Below, piece by piece: positions 44,770 to 53,887 of a DNA stretch of 64,000 bases (positions within the stretch are counted from its first letter, which is position 1; each line of letters starts with the position of its first letter). Under the pieces are notes generated by a model. The model was not told where the DNA came from and did no database searches. It saw only the letters and a program-made list of their open reading frames with translations. This stretch comes from Paenibacillus piscarius (GTDB lineage Bacteria > Bacillota > Bacilli > Paenibacillales > Paenibacillaceae): the NCBI RefSeq assembly GCF_022234545.1, contig NZ_JAIEUI010000003.1, positions 104,400 through 168,399 of the forward strand, in the 5' to 3' direction. The position numbers and the translations under genes were made by a program.

Positions 44770-45501
44770 ATGAGAGACAACATAAGCGGGGCAGACAGCC
44801 CATGGGAGCAGGCCGACGGAGATCAGTATATACAGAATATCAGCCGCAAAATTCCTGGATACACGCTGCAATATGACTTGATGGATACGCTGCTGACTGC
44901 GCGGCTGGACGAGCGGGAGAAGCCGGAGCTGCTGGTCGTGGGAGCAGGCGGGGGACAGGAGATCCTGAAGCTGGGCCTGAGCCACCCGGCCTGGAGCTTC
45001 ACCGGCCTGGACACCTCAGATAGTATGCTTCAAGCTGCTAAGCAGCGGCTGGAGGCTTCAGGTCTGCTGGGTCTGCCGGGTCTGCCCGACAGAGTGCGGT
45101 TGCACCTTACGGAGCTTTCCGCGTGGAGCAGTAATGCGCTGTATGATGCAGCAACCTGTATGCTGGTGCTGCATTTCGTGCAGGGGCGGGAGAACAAGCT
45201 GGCGCTGCTCCGCAGCATTGCCGCACGGCTTCAGCCGGGCGCGCCGCTGTGTATGTCCGCCATCTGCGGAGTGCCCGGCTCTCCGGCATGGGAGCTGCAG
45301 ATGGCAGGCTGGCGGCTGCATATGCTTGGTAATGGGATCGCGGAGGAGGAGTGGCAGACCTTCGAGCAATCGTTCGGGGTCACCTCCCATCCGCTCCCTG
45401 CTGCAGAGATAGAGAAGCTGCTGGAGGAGGCCGGGTTCACGGCCATATCCCGGTTCTTCAGCGCTTATCTGATCGACGGCTGGGTGGCGGTGAAGGCGTA
45501 G
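44770..45501 (+). CDS. Class I SAM-dependent methyltransferase
   Basis: 243 residues with a Rossmann-fold methyltransferase core. Motif I is LLVVGAGGGQEILKLG, the acidic end of strand 2 is FTGLDTSDSM, and motif IV lies near AATCMLVLHFVQG. The C-terminal part (SFGVTSHPLPAAEIEKLLEE, then GFTAISRFF) resembles small-molecule methyltransferases. ATG 44770 is preceded by GGAGGGGATGGA; the longer frame from 44650 runs through the hairpin and is rejected. The methyl acceptor is unknown. Confidence 0.87.
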   Translation: MRDNISGADSPWEQADGDQYIQNISRKIPGYTLQYDLMDTLLTARLDEREKPELLVVGAGGGQEILKLGLSHPAWSFTGLDTSDSMLQAAKQRLEASGLLGLPGLPDRVRLHLTELSAWSSNALYDAATCMLVLHFVQGRENKLALLRSIAARLQPGAPLCMSAICGVPGSPAWELQMAGWRLHMLGNGIAEEEWQTFEQSFGVTSHPLPAAEIEKLLEEAGFTAISRFFSAYLIDGWVAVKA

Positions 45502-45514
45502 GAACGATAGCAAA

Positions 45515-45705
45515 TGCACATTGTACAACAGAATGCTGTCTAAAAGGCTTCGAAATAGGATCTATTGTATTCCGTACAATTGAATGTTGAAAAAAGACCG
45601 CGTTTCAGTCAAATCACAACATTCCAATGTATGAAATACAATAGAATCTCATTTTACGGTCGGCAATGCGTGTTCTATTGCAGGAAATACAATCAGTTAC
45701 TTGAA
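45515..45705. repeat. Inverted-repeat element of CTATTGTATT units
   Basis: Four related segments: near 45519 (ATTGTACAACAGAAT), 45558-45588 (TCTATTGTATTCC then GTACAATTGAATGTTG), 45617-45648 (CAACATTCCAATGTATG then AAATACAATAGAATC) and near 45671 (GTTCTATTGCAGG then AAATACAAT). The middle two are inverted copies over about 31 bases with a few mismatches and can form one long hairpin with a 28-base loop. The element fills the gap between convergent genes and holds no gene. Confidence 0.7.
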
Positions 45706-45722
45706 TTGAAGAGTTCGCCCCG

Positions 45723-46550
45723 TCACCCCTTCACCGCCGAGCTGGCCACTCCCTCGATAATGTACTTCTGGCCGAGCAGGAAGACGAGGATCATCGGGAT
45801 GATCCCGGCGGTTGCGGCGGCCATCATGCCGTTGTAATCGACATTGTTCTCCAGGATGAAATTCTGTAGCCCTAGCGGAACGGTGAACAGGTCCTGGTCG
45901 ATCAGGAAGACGAGCGCGTTCTCATAATCGTTCCAGTGCCAGGAGAAGTCGATAATCGCCAGTGTCGCCAGCGAGGGCTTGGCCATCGGCAGGATAATCC
46001 GCGAGAAGATGCGGAAATGGCCGGCACCGTCGATGAAGGCGGCCTCCGAGATTTCATGGGGAACGGAGAGGAAGAACTGCCGCATCATGAACACGCCGAA
46101 GATAGTGAACATGCCGGGCAGAATCAGCGCCCAGTGGGTGTTATAGATGCCGGCCCAGTCGAACATGATGAATTTGGGCACGAACAGCACCTGCGGAGGA
46201 ACCATCATCATCGACAGATAGACCAGGAACATTGTGTTCCGTCCCTTGAACTCAATTCGGGCAAACCCGTAGGCCGCCAAGGCGGACAGGGCGACCGCCC
46301 CGATGGTGCTAAGCACAGCGACCTTAAGGGAATTCAGATAGTAAGGCACGAAGCTGCCTTGGCCGGACCACACCTTAATATGATGACTCCAGTTGAAGTG
46401 GTCGGGAATCCACTGGATCGGATAGCGGAATACCTCGGATGGGGTTTTGAAGGAGGTGCTGATCATCCAGAGGAAGGGCACAATCATGACGATGCTGAAG
46501 AACAGCATGATTAGGGTAGCGATGATTTTGGTAACGGCGGCTTTATTCAT
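45723..46550 (-). CDS. Sugar ABC transporter permease, MalG type
   Basis: 275 residues, six membrane helices, EAA loop EISEAAFIDGAGHFRIFSRI. ATG 46550 follows AAGGAG by eight bases and lies 12 bases after the stop of the partner permease. Part of the second carbohydrate uptake system, whose binding protein lies at 51-52.4 kb. Confidence 0.93.
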   Translation of the reverse strand: MNKAAVTKIIATLIMLFFSIVMIVPFLWMISTSFKTPSEVFRYPIQWIPDHFNWSHHIKVWSGQGSFVPYYLNSLKVAVLSTIGAVALSALAAYGFARIEFKGRNTMFLVYLSMMMVPPQVLFVPKFIMFDWAGIYNTHWALILPGMFTIFGVFMMRQFFLSVPHEISEAAFIDGAGHFRIFSRIILPMAKPSLATLAIIDFSWHWNDYENALVFLIDQDLFTVPLGLQNFILENNVDYNGMMAAATAGIIPMILVFLLGQKYIIEGVASSAVKG

Positions 46551-46562
46551 ATTCTCAGCTCC

Positions 46563-47444
46563 TTAGTAGTGAACCCAGCGTTTCTGGCCCAGCCATTGAA
46601 TCACGGTGAAGATCAGAATGATCAGGAACAGGGCCCAGGAGACCGCGGATGCATAGCCCATCTCGTAATAGCGGAAGGCATTCTGATAGATGAACAGAGA
46701 TAATACGGTGGTGCTGTTGCCGGGACCGCCCTGCGTGATCGCCTGGATGATGCCAAACTGCTTGATCGACATGATCAGCCCGGTAATCAGCAGCAGAAAA
46801 GTAGTAGGACTCACCAGCGGCCACAGAATGCTGCGGACCGTCTGCCAGGTGCGGGCACCGTCGATGGTGGCTGCCTCCAGCAGCTCGCCGGATACTTCCT
46901 GTAAGGCGGCGAGGTAGATAATCATGTTATAGCCGAGCATGAACCAGATCCAGATGATATCAATCGCATACATGGACGTATCCATCGTGGACAGCCAGCC
47001 GGGAGGATTGTCGATGCCCATAGAGCGGAGAATGCCGTTAACCGGCCCGTTATTCGGGTGAAACAGCAGCATCCAGACGAAGGCTACGGCTACGCCGCTG
47101 GTAATGTAGGGCATGAAGTACAGGGCGCGGAGCAGCTTTTTGAGATAGACGGAACGATTCAGGATGACTGCCACCAGGAACGCCAGCCCAATCGATATGG
47201 GCACAGAGACCAGGAACAGCAGCGTGTTCTTGATGGCAATATAGAAGACCTCATCCCCCAGCATCCGCCGGATATTCGCCAGCCCGATGAACTTGGTATT
47301 GGGATTCATAAACTTGTAATCTGTAAACATGAGATAGAACGAATACATAGCCGGTATGATAAAAAACAGCATCACGCCAATCATATTGGGCCCGATAAAC
47401 AGATAGCCCAGCAGCTGCTGGCGCCGCATCCAGGTTGCCTTCAC
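46563..47444 (-). CDS. Sugar ABC transporter permease, MalF type
   Basis: 293 residues, six membrane helices, EAA loop LLEAATIDGARTWQTVRSI. GTG 47444 has AAGGAG nine bases upstream. The terminator at 47606 separates this gene from the two-component genes upstream. The permease pair therefore probably has its own promoter in 47445-47600, presumably controlled by the YesN-type regulator. Confidence 0.93.
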   Translation of the reverse strand: MKATWMRRQQLLGYLFIGPNMIGVMLFFIIPAMYSFYLMFTDYKFMNPNTKFIGLANIRRMLGDEVFYIAIKNTLLFLVSVPISIGLAFLVAVILNRSVYLKKLLRALYFMPYITSGVAVAFVWMLLFHPNNGPVNGILRSMGIDNPPGWLSTMDTSMYAIDIIWIWFMLGYNMIIYLAALQEVSGELLEAATIDGARTWQTVRSILWPLVSPTTFLLLITGLIMSIKQFGIIQAITQGGPGNSTTVLSLFIYQNAFRYYEMGYASAVSWALFLIILIFTVIQWLGQKRWVHY

Positions 47445-47605
47445 AGTAGCCCACTCCTTCAGGTCTTAATAAGTACATTACAAGCATAGCAAGCGTCCTT
47501 CAGGGCGATAAGGAACAAAACCCCCCACTTCATGGCACAGAAATATACAATTACACAAGCGGCGGCAGGCGCTCCGGTCTTAGTTATGTTCTATCCGTGT
47601 GCAGA

Positions 47606-47638
47606 CCAAAAAGCGGCATTCCCGTAAGGAATGCCGCT
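47606..47638 (-). terminator. Terminator between the response regulator and permease genes
   Basis: Perfect 11-pair stem AGCGGCATTCC/GGAATGCCGCT with a five-base loop, followed on the minus strand by a T run. Confidence 0.85.
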
Positions 47639-47661
47639 AGAATAGCTGTATGGACAGCAGA

Positions 47662-48453
47662 CTATAGGCTCAGGCGATCCGGCTTCTCCCGCTGCTGATG
47701 TCGGTATTGGCTGGGCGTCTGCGCGGTCAGGCGCTTGAAGATCTTGATGAAGTAGTTATCGCTCACGAAGCCGACCCGGTTGCCGATCTCATAGACCGGC
47801 AGATCGGAGCCGGTCAGGAGCCGGATCGCTTGATCTACCCTTACACGGTGCAGATAGTGGATCAGGGTGTGGCCGGTTTTCTTTTTGAACAGGGTACTGA
47901 CATAATTCTCGGCCATCATGACATACTGGGACATCGACTTCACGGTAATATCCTCAGCGTAGTGTTCATGCAGATAGTGGAGGATCTTCTGGATCTCCGG
48001 GTGGCTCGTAATCTCTTCATGGGCCGGCGGTGGCGGGGTGGATTCCTGAGGGCTGTCCGGTTCAACCTTGCGGTTCTTCTCCAGCTCGCCGCTGATCTTG
48101 CGCAGCGTGTCCCGGAGTGAATTCACGCTCATCGACAGCTTTAGAATATAATTGGACGCCCCGTATTCCATGGCCTGCCGCACATTCTCGAAGTCATTCA
48201 TACAGGTCAGCATGACGAAGCGGGAATCAATCCCCTCCTCACGGGTTCTGCGCAGCAGCTCGACGCCATCCATCTCCGGCATGACGATATCCGAAATCAC
48301 CAGATCGGGCGCATCCTCGCGGATCATCTCCAGCGCCTCTGCCCCGTTGCCCGCTTCTCCGCTGACCGTGAAGCCAAGCTCTTCCCAGGCGATAATCTCG
48401 CGGACACTTTCCCGTACGAATACCTCATCTTCCACGAGCAGTACCTTCCACAT
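47662..48453 (-). CDS. YesN-type response regulator with AraC output
   Basis: 263 residues. The receiver domain is at 1-120 (VLLVEDEVFVRESV; phospho-acceptor Asp55 in VISDIVMPEMDG). A short Pro/Glu linker leads to a C-terminal AraC double HTH (about 155-255, MMAENYVSTLFKKKTGHTL; IGNRVGFVSDNYFIKIFKRL). ATG 48453 follows CGGGAGGGATTACAC. It lies 27 bases after the YesM-type kinase gene and should be phosphorylated by it to switch on the flanking ABC transporter genes. Confidence 0.94.
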   Translation of the reverse strand: MWKVLLVEDEVFVRESVREIIAWEELGFTVSGEAGNGAEALEMIREDAPDLVISDIVMPEMDGVELLRRTREEGIDSRFVMLTCMNDFENVRQAMEYGASNYILKLSMSVNSLRDTLRKISGELEKNRKVEPDSPQESTPPPPAHEEITSHPEIQKILHYLHEHYAEDITVKSMSQYVMMAENYVSTLFKKKTGHTLIHYLHRVRVDQAIRLLTGSDLPVYEIGNRVGFVSDNYFIKIFKRLTAQTPSQYRHQQREKPDRLSL

Positions 48454-48480
48454 GTGTAATCCCTCCCGTAGTTATGCGTC

Positions 48481-50253
48481 TCAAGCCGGATGTTCGTTGC
48501 CGTAAGGTGTGGACAGGAGCAGCGGCAGCATCAAGCGGACCGTAACGCCTTCGCTGGTAGAGAGCACCTCAAGCTGCCCCTCTTCCCGGAACAACAGCCG
48601 CAGCCGCTCCTGAATATTACTCAGCCCGATGCCCGGACGCTTACGCGGAGCCTTGGTGCCTCCGGTCTGCTCCATGCCTACGCCGTTGTCCCTGATCTCC
48701 ACAATCAGCCGGTGCTCTTCGCGGCGGACGTTCAGCTCAATCAGGCCGTGGCCGGGCAGCCTGCTGATTCCGTGAATAATGGCGTTCTCCACGAGCGGCT
48801 GTAGACTGAGCTTCGGCACCAGCGCATACAGAATGTCCTCGTCATATGTGAAGGTACAGTCGAATTTGTGGGCGTAACGGACCTGCTGAATATGGACATA
48901 GGCTTCGACAAGCCCGATTTCATCTTTGAGATGGATCAGATCCTTATCGGTATTTAGACTGGCCTCCAGCAGCTTGCCGAGCGACAGGGTCATGTTCGTA
49001 ATATCCTCATTCTGCTCGCGGATGGCGATCCATTTGATCGTATTCAGCGTGTTCAGCAGGAAGTGGGGATTCGTCTGGGCCAGCAGCATCTGAAAATGCA
49101 CCGCCTCCTTCTGCCGCTCCTCCGCCTTCAGCTTCTGAATCAGCAGATTGGTGTCGTCCAGCATCGTATTGAAGGTCCGGGTCAGCTCTAGAATCTCCCC
49201 GCTGAACTTGTGCTCCGGCAGGCGGATCTTCAGGTTCTTTTGCACCGCCGCCTTCATCTTGTTCTGCAGATGGGACAAGGGCCGCGTAATGGTCGTAGCA
49301 ATCACGAAGGTCATCATCAGGAAGATGCTCGTCAGCACCAGGAACGTAAGGAAGTACTGCTGCTTCAGCCCCTCAATCTCCACGAACAGCACCGACAGCG
49401 GAATCCGGTTGACGATATACCAGTCCAGCGACTCCACATAGATATAATTAATCAGGGCGTTCGAGTCCTTGTCGATAAAATACTGCTGTCCCGGCTGCCC
49501 GGCGAAGCCTGCCTTCACCTTGTCAGATAGCTGGCTGCCCGGAACCGACTGGGAGATATCCTCTCCAGAGCGGGTAATCAGGAAATACTGCTGCTCCAGG
49601 TCGGACTGCTTGTGGATGGAGCGCAGCCAGTACGTATAATCAATGCTGATCCGGGCCATGCCGTACGGCTGGTTCCGGGCATCCTCCAGATAGGCGTATA
49701 AGGACAGCAGGTAGGCACTGGTAGAGACATCGCGCAGTACGTAGTTCGTATCATTAGGCACCCAGTGATAGGAGTTGTTATCCATCTGCTTCCGGTCGAA
49801 TCCTGGATTGGCCCGCAGTTTGGAGTAGACCAGTGAATCTTTAGGCGGGTATGAGGTGTATGCGCTTTCAGTCAAGTCCAGAATCATGAAGTAGACCGAA
49901 GGATTATACAGGAAGAAGCTGTTGTTCAGGTTCTTGAAAATATTCTCCATCAGCCGCTTATTCTCCAGCTCATTCCGCTGCTCAGGATGGAGAAGTACGG
50001 ACTTCACCGTGTCATCCTGCTTCAGGAACAGCAGTGTCTTGAAGGCGATGCTGATCTGGTCCTCCAGCGTGCGGTACATCTGCTCCAGCTGATAGTGGCT
50101 CTGCTGGCTGATTTTCTTCTGGACCAGCGTCTCAATACGCTGATAGTTATAGACATTCAGTGCGCCGAACGGCAGCAGAATCAGGCACACAAACGCAGCG
50201 AACAGCCGGTATTTCAACTTCTGGGGGATCAGCATACGCAGCAGCTGTGACAC
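48481..50253 (-). CDS. YesM-type sensor histidine kinase
   Basis: 590 residues. Two membrane helices (about 15-37 and 287-310) enclose a Cache-like extracellular sensor. Then come HAMP (about 312-365), the His_kinase domain with the phospho-acceptor in LAQTNPHFLLNTLNTIKW, and a HATPase domain (NAIIHGI, EIRDNGVGM, RPGIGLSNIQERLRL). GTG 50253 has GGAGG 11 bases upstream. These kinases respond to extracellular sugars or sugar-bound lipoproteins; the binding protein at 51061-52389 is a plausible partner. Confidence 0.94.
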   Translation of the reverse strand: MSQLLRMLIPQKLKYRLFAAFVCLILLPFGALNVYNYQRIETLVQKKISQQSHYQLEQMYRTLEDQISIAFKTLLFLKQDDTVKSVLLHPEQRNELENKRLMENIFKNLNNSFFLYNPSVYFMILDLTESAYTSYPPKDSLVYSKLRANPGFDRKQMDNNSYHWVPNDTNYVLRDVSTSAYLLSLYAYLEDARNQPYGMARISIDYTYWLRSIHKQSDLEQQYFLITRSGEDISQSVPGSQLSDKVKAGFAGQPGQQYFIDKDSNALINYIYVESLDWYIVNRIPLSVLFVEIEGLKQQYFLTFLVLTSIFLMMTFVIATTITRPLSHLQNKMKAAVQKNLKIRLPEHKFSGEILELTRTFNTMLDDTNLLIQKLKAEERQKEAVHFQMLLAQTNPHFLLNTLNTIKWIAIREQNEDITNMTLSLGKLLEASLNTDKDLIHLKDEIGLVEAYVHIQQVRYAHKFDCTFTYDEDILYALVPKLSLQPLVENAIIHGISRLPGHGLIELNVRREEHRLIVEIRDNGVGMEQTGGTKAPRKRPGIGLSNIQERLRLLFREEGQLEVLSTSEGVTVRLMLPLLLSTPYGNEHPA

Positions 50254-50344
50254 AGGGAAGCACCTCCAAGCCTGACTGAACCTGCCCGGTCCGGGCCAGT
50301 TGATATGCTAGATTATAGCATAATCCCTCCGCCGGATTGGCGAT

Positions 50345-50465
50345 ATTTCAAATTGCATGGTTTTGTTCCAGCGGGCACGGGAGGATGGCGAAAATGCATA
50401 GTTTTGTTCTATTCGGGGGGCTTGACAGCGCAAGAAGGCGAAGCGGATGGTTATCCGCTCCGCCT
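50345..50465. repeat. Direct repeat pair and stable hairpin upstream of the kinase gene
   Basis: ATTGCATGGTTTTGTTCCA and AATGCATAGTTTTGTTCTA are direct near-copies about 40 bases apart, each preceded by GGAT and GGCGA. They are followed by a hairpin (50436-50465) with arms AGGCG-A-AGCGGAT and ATCCGCT-C-CGCCT around GGTT. No T run and no supported gene. Confidence 0.5.
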
Positions 50466-50503
50466 GGTAAGGGACCTCATGGAGTATGCAGGGGCATAAG
50501 ACG

Positions 50504-50632
50504 TCAGTTCAAACGAATGATGTTGTACTTCAGCGCAAGCAGAAGAAACACGCCAGCCAGGAGCATGACTCCCGCCGATACTAATCCGCCTATAATGATG
50601 GTCCTGTCAAAGGATCTGAAGCTTCTGAGCAT
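50504..50632 (-). CDS. Very small single-pass membrane protein
   Basis: A 42-residue reading frame, beginning MLRSFRSFDRTIIIGG and continuing with a hydrophobic helix (GVMLLAGVFLLLALKY) to a short tail NIIRLN. AGGAGG lies seven bases before the ATG at 50632; a further in-frame ATG at 50638 is too close to it. The basic N-terminus and one membrane helix suggest an Nin-Cout small membrane protein. It lies upstream of, and in the same direction as, the sensor kinase gene, but 250 bases and a hairpin separate them. Coding status rests on the ribosome binding site and the helix only. Confidence 0.55.
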   Translation of the reverse strand: MLRSFRSFDRTIIIGGLVSAGVMLLAGVFLLLALKYNIIRLN

Positions 50633-50798
50633 TTTCATTCCTCCTCTGTAAAGAAGTCCCTCCTCCCTGATTATAAGCGATCTGCCAGTATGAGCGGTAA
50701 TGAGGGTCCCTGGATGCTTGTGCCGGCTATGTTTGTGGATTGACGGACTGATGGTTCGGCGGACTGATGGACTGGCGAATCGACAGACCGACAGACTG

Positions 50799-50977
50799 GC
50801 GGACTCACAGGCTCTTATTTGCCGAAAAAGTCAGCTTTATGCCGGTGTGCGGACTCAGAGGCCGTTATATCCCTCCAGGTAACCGGAAATGAGGGGGAAA
50901 ATGGTAGTTAAGCGCATCTGAGTCCGCGTAGCCTCCAAAATAGCGCGTTTTGCCCAAATAAGCGCATCCCAGTCCGC
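50799..50977. repeat. Four-unit repeat array in head-to-head pairs, 50-bp phased
   Basis: Units of 24 bases begin with GCGGACT and end in CTTAT-like sequence. Two forward copies are at 50799-50822 and 50849-50872, two reverse copies at 50904-50927 and 50954-50977. The spacing within each pair is exactly 50 bases. Consensus in two parts: GCGGACTCAGA, then TGCGCTTATTTGC. The stretch just before it (50740-50798) is a degenerate run of GGACTGRYGG-like words. No gene is supported in 50640-51060. Confidence 0.75.
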
Positions 50978-51060
50978 AAGCACACTCAAGAAACTCAAGC
51001 AAACTGCATTTCTCTATTTCTTCGCCTTCTCCGTTATCTTCGCTATCTCCCTCCGAGCCG

Positions 51061-52389
51061 CTACTTCTTCTGCTTCAGATACTCGTTATGCCGCGCTGCC
51101 ATGGCCTGCAGAGTCTGGTCGAGCGACTGCGAGCCGAGGAAGTATTTCTCGTACTCCTGTGAGCGCAGGTCCATTACTTCTTGCGGCAGGCTGCGGACAT
51201 AGGTCGGCGTCTTGTTGTCGAACATGACGTACATCAGGGAATCCAGATCATAGGTGTCGCCTTTATCGCCGATGAGGCTCTTGAGCGCATCCTCCTGATT
51301 GGCATCCTTGGACGCCGGGAGTCTTCCGCCCTCTGCCATCGGGGCCATGCCGCCATCGGAATACCACTTGAGGAATTCCCAGGCCGCTTCCTGCTTCTTG
51401 GACTTGGCGTTGATGGAGATGTAATCGCCGAGGCCCCCGCGGGTTACGTAGTCACCGGCAGCTTCTGCGAGCCGGGGTACCGGTGCGAAGGCGATTTTGA
51501 AATCACGCGGGAAGTCGGTGAAGTTATTCGAGCTGCGCAGCAGCCACGCCCCGATATTGAGCATCGGCACCTCTCCGCTGAGGAATACCTGCTCTACCGG
51601 CATTTTGGAGGTCAACTGTTCGCCGAGCGGCGGTGTAGTCTTATCCTCCTGCATCATCCCGTTCAGCGTCTCCAGCCATTGTCTGACCAGCGGATGATCC
51701 AGATTGGAGGTGCCATCCGGCTTCGTGTAGCCGTCCTGTGACAGTACGGAGTCTAGAGGGTCCACGAAGGGCTCCATATTCTGAATAAAACCATACGAAT
51801 CGCCGTTCTTCAGCTTCTTCGCATACTCGCGCAGCTCATCCCAGGTCCATTCCTTCGGAACCGGCAGGCCGGCCTTGTCCAGGGCGTCTTTGTTCAGGGC
51901 GACGAAATAGGAGCTTTTGGTCGTCGGAACGCCGTAGAACTTGCCGTCAATCTTCCAGCTCGCAGTGTCCGCACCCATCTTCTCTTCAATGTTGTAATCG
52001 GTGAAGGTGCTGAGGTCCAACGCCAGTCCCGACTCCACCCGCTTGGCGGTATGGGAGAGCGTATAGTTCACGAACAAATCCACATCCTGGCCGGTAATCA
52101 TCGCCGTGTCCAGCTTCAGATTGCCGTCATCATCATTAACATAGCGTACATATTCCACCTGAATATCGGGGTGTTCTTTATTCCAGTTGTCCACGACCTG
52201 CTGCGGACCGGATTCCGGCGGGACGCCGCCCCACATTTTGAGCGTTACCGGCGCATTCTTGCCTGTGGCAGAGTTTCCGTTGCCCGCTGAAGATGTATTG
52301 CTGCTGTTCCCGCAGCCTGCGGCCAATCCCATGATCAGCACGAGTGAAGTGATTCCGGCGATAACACGGCTCTTATTCAAAAGCGACAA
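51061..52389 (-). CDS. Sugar ABC transporter substrate-binding lipoprotein
   Basis: 442 residues, family 1 solute-binding protein. The lipobox is GLAAGC (Cys near 26), followed by an Asn/Ser/Gly linker. Body elements include VVDNWNKEHPDIQVEYVRYV, FYGVPTTKSSYFVALNKDAL and EWTWDELREYAKKLKNGDSY. It is in the same direction as the YesM/YesN genes and the MalF/MalG permeases, so all five probably form one regulon, although an 800-base gap with repeats lies after it. It is divergent from the alanine dehydrogenase gene. Confidence 0.92.
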   Translation of the reverse strand: MSLLNKSRVIAGITSLVLIMGLAAGCGNSSNTSSAGNGNSATGKNAPVTLKMWGGVPPESGPQQVVDNWNKEHPDIQVEYVRYVNDDDGNLKLDTAMITGQDVDLFVNYTLSHTAKRVESGLALDLSTFTDYNIEEKMGADTASWKIDGKFYGVPTTKSSYFVALNKDALDKAGLPVPKEWTWDELREYAKKLKNGDSYGFIQNMEPFVDPLDSVLSQDGYTKPDGTSNLDHPLVRQWLETLNGMMQEDKTTPPLGEQLTSKMPVEQVFLSGEVPMLNIGAWLLRSSNNFTDFPRDFKIAFAPVPRLAEAAGDYVTRGGLGDYISINAKSKKQEAAWEFLKWYSDGGMAPMAEGGRLPASKDANQEDALKSLIGDKGDTYDLDSLMYVMFDNKTPTYVRSLPQEVMDLRSQEYEKYFLGSQSLDQTLQAMAARHNEYLKQKK

Positions 52390-52544
52390 CCTCCCTGTGT
52401 GTATACTGTATAAGCTTGCAACTCAAGAATAACAGATGGCCGGAAGCGTCAGAAGGAACAAAAAACAGGAGAATATGGAACATAACTTTACAATTCACTC
52501 CCCGGATTAGGGTAAGAACGGCGATAGTGCAGGGAATCGTTCTA

Positions 52545-52560
52545 TTGTGTAAAAACACAA
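52545..52560. promoter_or_regulatory. Palindrome in the divergent spacer before alanine dehydrogenase
   Basis: TTGTGT-AAAA-ACACAA, about 100 bases before the ald start and 156 from the binding-protein start. It could be an operator for an AdeR-like activator or for sugar control of the divergent gene. Confidence 0.4.
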
Positions 52561-52661
52561 TCATGTCAGTTCATGTTTTTCTTTTTACCCAAAATACAGC
52601 GGAAGCCTGTATGTTATGATTCTTCACATAAGAGAACCATACCAGACAGGAGCGATGAGAG

Positions 52662-53795
52662 ATGATTATTGGCATACCGAAGGAGATCAAAAACAATGAA
52701 AACCGGGTAGCAATTACTCCGGCAGGTGTAGTGAGTCTGACAGCCGAAGGCCACAAGGTACTTGTTGAAGCGGGAGCCGGTGTAGGCAGCGGATTTCCGG
52801 ATCAAGAGTATGCCGCAGCCGGGGCGGAATTGGTTGCAGAAGCTGCCGCCGTGTGGACAGCCGCTGAAATGGTAATGAAGGTGAAGGAGCCGCTGTCCAG
52901 CGAATATGGCTACTTCCGTCCGGGTCTGATTCTCTTCACGTATCTGCATCTGGCTCCAGAGCCGGCCCTTGCTGCCGCCCTCAAAGACAAAGGCGTGTTC
53001 GCCATTGGCTACGAGACAGTAGTGGATGGACGCACCCTGCCGCTGCTCACCCCGATGAGCGAGGTAGCCGGACGTATGGCTGTACAGCTTGGTGCCCAAT
53101 TCCTGCAAAAAAACTACGGCGGACAGGGCATCCTGCTCTCCGGTGTTCCCGGAGTAAGCCGCGGCAAGGTCAGCATTATCGGCGGCGGCGTGGTCGGCAC
53201 CAACGCGGCGAAGATGGCCATCGGCCTCGGCGCTGAGGTGACCATTATCGACCTGAGCGCCGACCGGCTCCGCCAGCTCGACGATATTTTCGGTGCGCAG
53301 ATCAGCACCCTGATCTCCAATCCGTACAACATCGCCAAAGCGGTTGCCGAAGCGGACCTGCTGGTTGGAGCTGTTCTGATCCCAGGTGCCAAGGCGCCCA
53401 AGCTGGTGACCGAAGCCATGGTGCAGACGATGAAGCCGGGCTCCGTCATTGTCGATGTGGCGATTGACCAGGGCGGGATTGTGGAGACGATTGACCGGGT
53501 GACCACGCACGATAACCCTGTTTTCGAGAAGCATGGGGTACTGCACTACTCGGTAGCTAATATGCCGGGCGCAGTGGCCAAGACCTCGACCATCGCCCTA
53601 ACCAACGTCACCGTTCCATATGCCCTGCAAATTGCCAACAAAGGCGTGTTCCAGGCGATCGAAGACGATGCCGGCCTGAAGAGCGGCGTCAACGTAGCCA
53701 ACGGCAAAATCACCTGCCAGGCCGTAGCCGAAGCGCTTGGGGAAGAATACTTCACGGTTGAAGCTGCTGTAGAGCAGGAGTTTACGCTGATCTAA
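52662..53795 (+). CDS. ald: Alanine dehydrogenase
   Basis: 377 residues, the family length. It catalyses reversible NAD-dependent deamination of L-alanine to pyruvate and ammonia, in alanine use and, in Bacillus, in sporulation. Signatures are [17 protein letters not shown] at the start (substrate Arg/Lys), TYLHLAPEP with the catalytic His, and the NAD loop [20 protein letters not shown]. The region [16 protein letters not shown] also fits. ATG 52662 has AGGAG nine bases upstream. A PucR-type activator gene follows after a terminator and repeat array, the same pairing as ald with AdeR in Bacillus. Confidence 0.97.
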   Translation: MIIGIPKEIKNNENRVAITPAGVVSLTAEGHKVLVEAGAGVGSGFPDQEYAAAGAELVAEAAAVWTAAEMVMKVKEPLSSEYGYFRPGLILFTYLHLAPEPALAAALKDKGVFAIGYETVVDGRTLPLLTPMSEVAGRMAVQLGAQFLQKNYGGQGILLSGVPGVSRGKVSIIGGGVVGTNAAKMAIGLGAEVTIIDLSADRLRQLDDIFGAQISTLISNPYNIAKAVAEADLLVGAVLIPGAKAPKLVTEAMVQTMKPGSVIVDVAIDQGGIVETIDRVTTHDNPVFEKHGVLHYSVANMPGAVAKTSTIALTNVTVPYALQIANKGVFQAIEDDAGLKSGVNVANGKITCQAVAEALGEEYFTVEAAVEQEFTLI

Positions 53796-53851
53796 CTATA
53801 GACAGAAAAGTCGGCTAGAGCAGACGGGCAACAAAAAAGACAGAGATGGAG

Positions 53852-53879
53852 TCCGGTGAGCGATCACCGGGCTTTTTTA
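53852..53879 (+). terminator. Terminator of ald
   Basis: CCGGTGA and TCACCGG pair around GCGA and are followed by GCTTTTTT. Repeat array C starts about 17 bases later. Confidence 0.85.
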
Positions 53880-53887
53880 TGGTGAGC

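Noticed and set aside
50305..50651. Plus-strand frames of 64 and 104 codons upstream of the kinase gene
   Set aside because: They run through a direct repeat and hairpin, have no ribosome binding site, and one overlaps the better-supported minus-strand small membrane protein.
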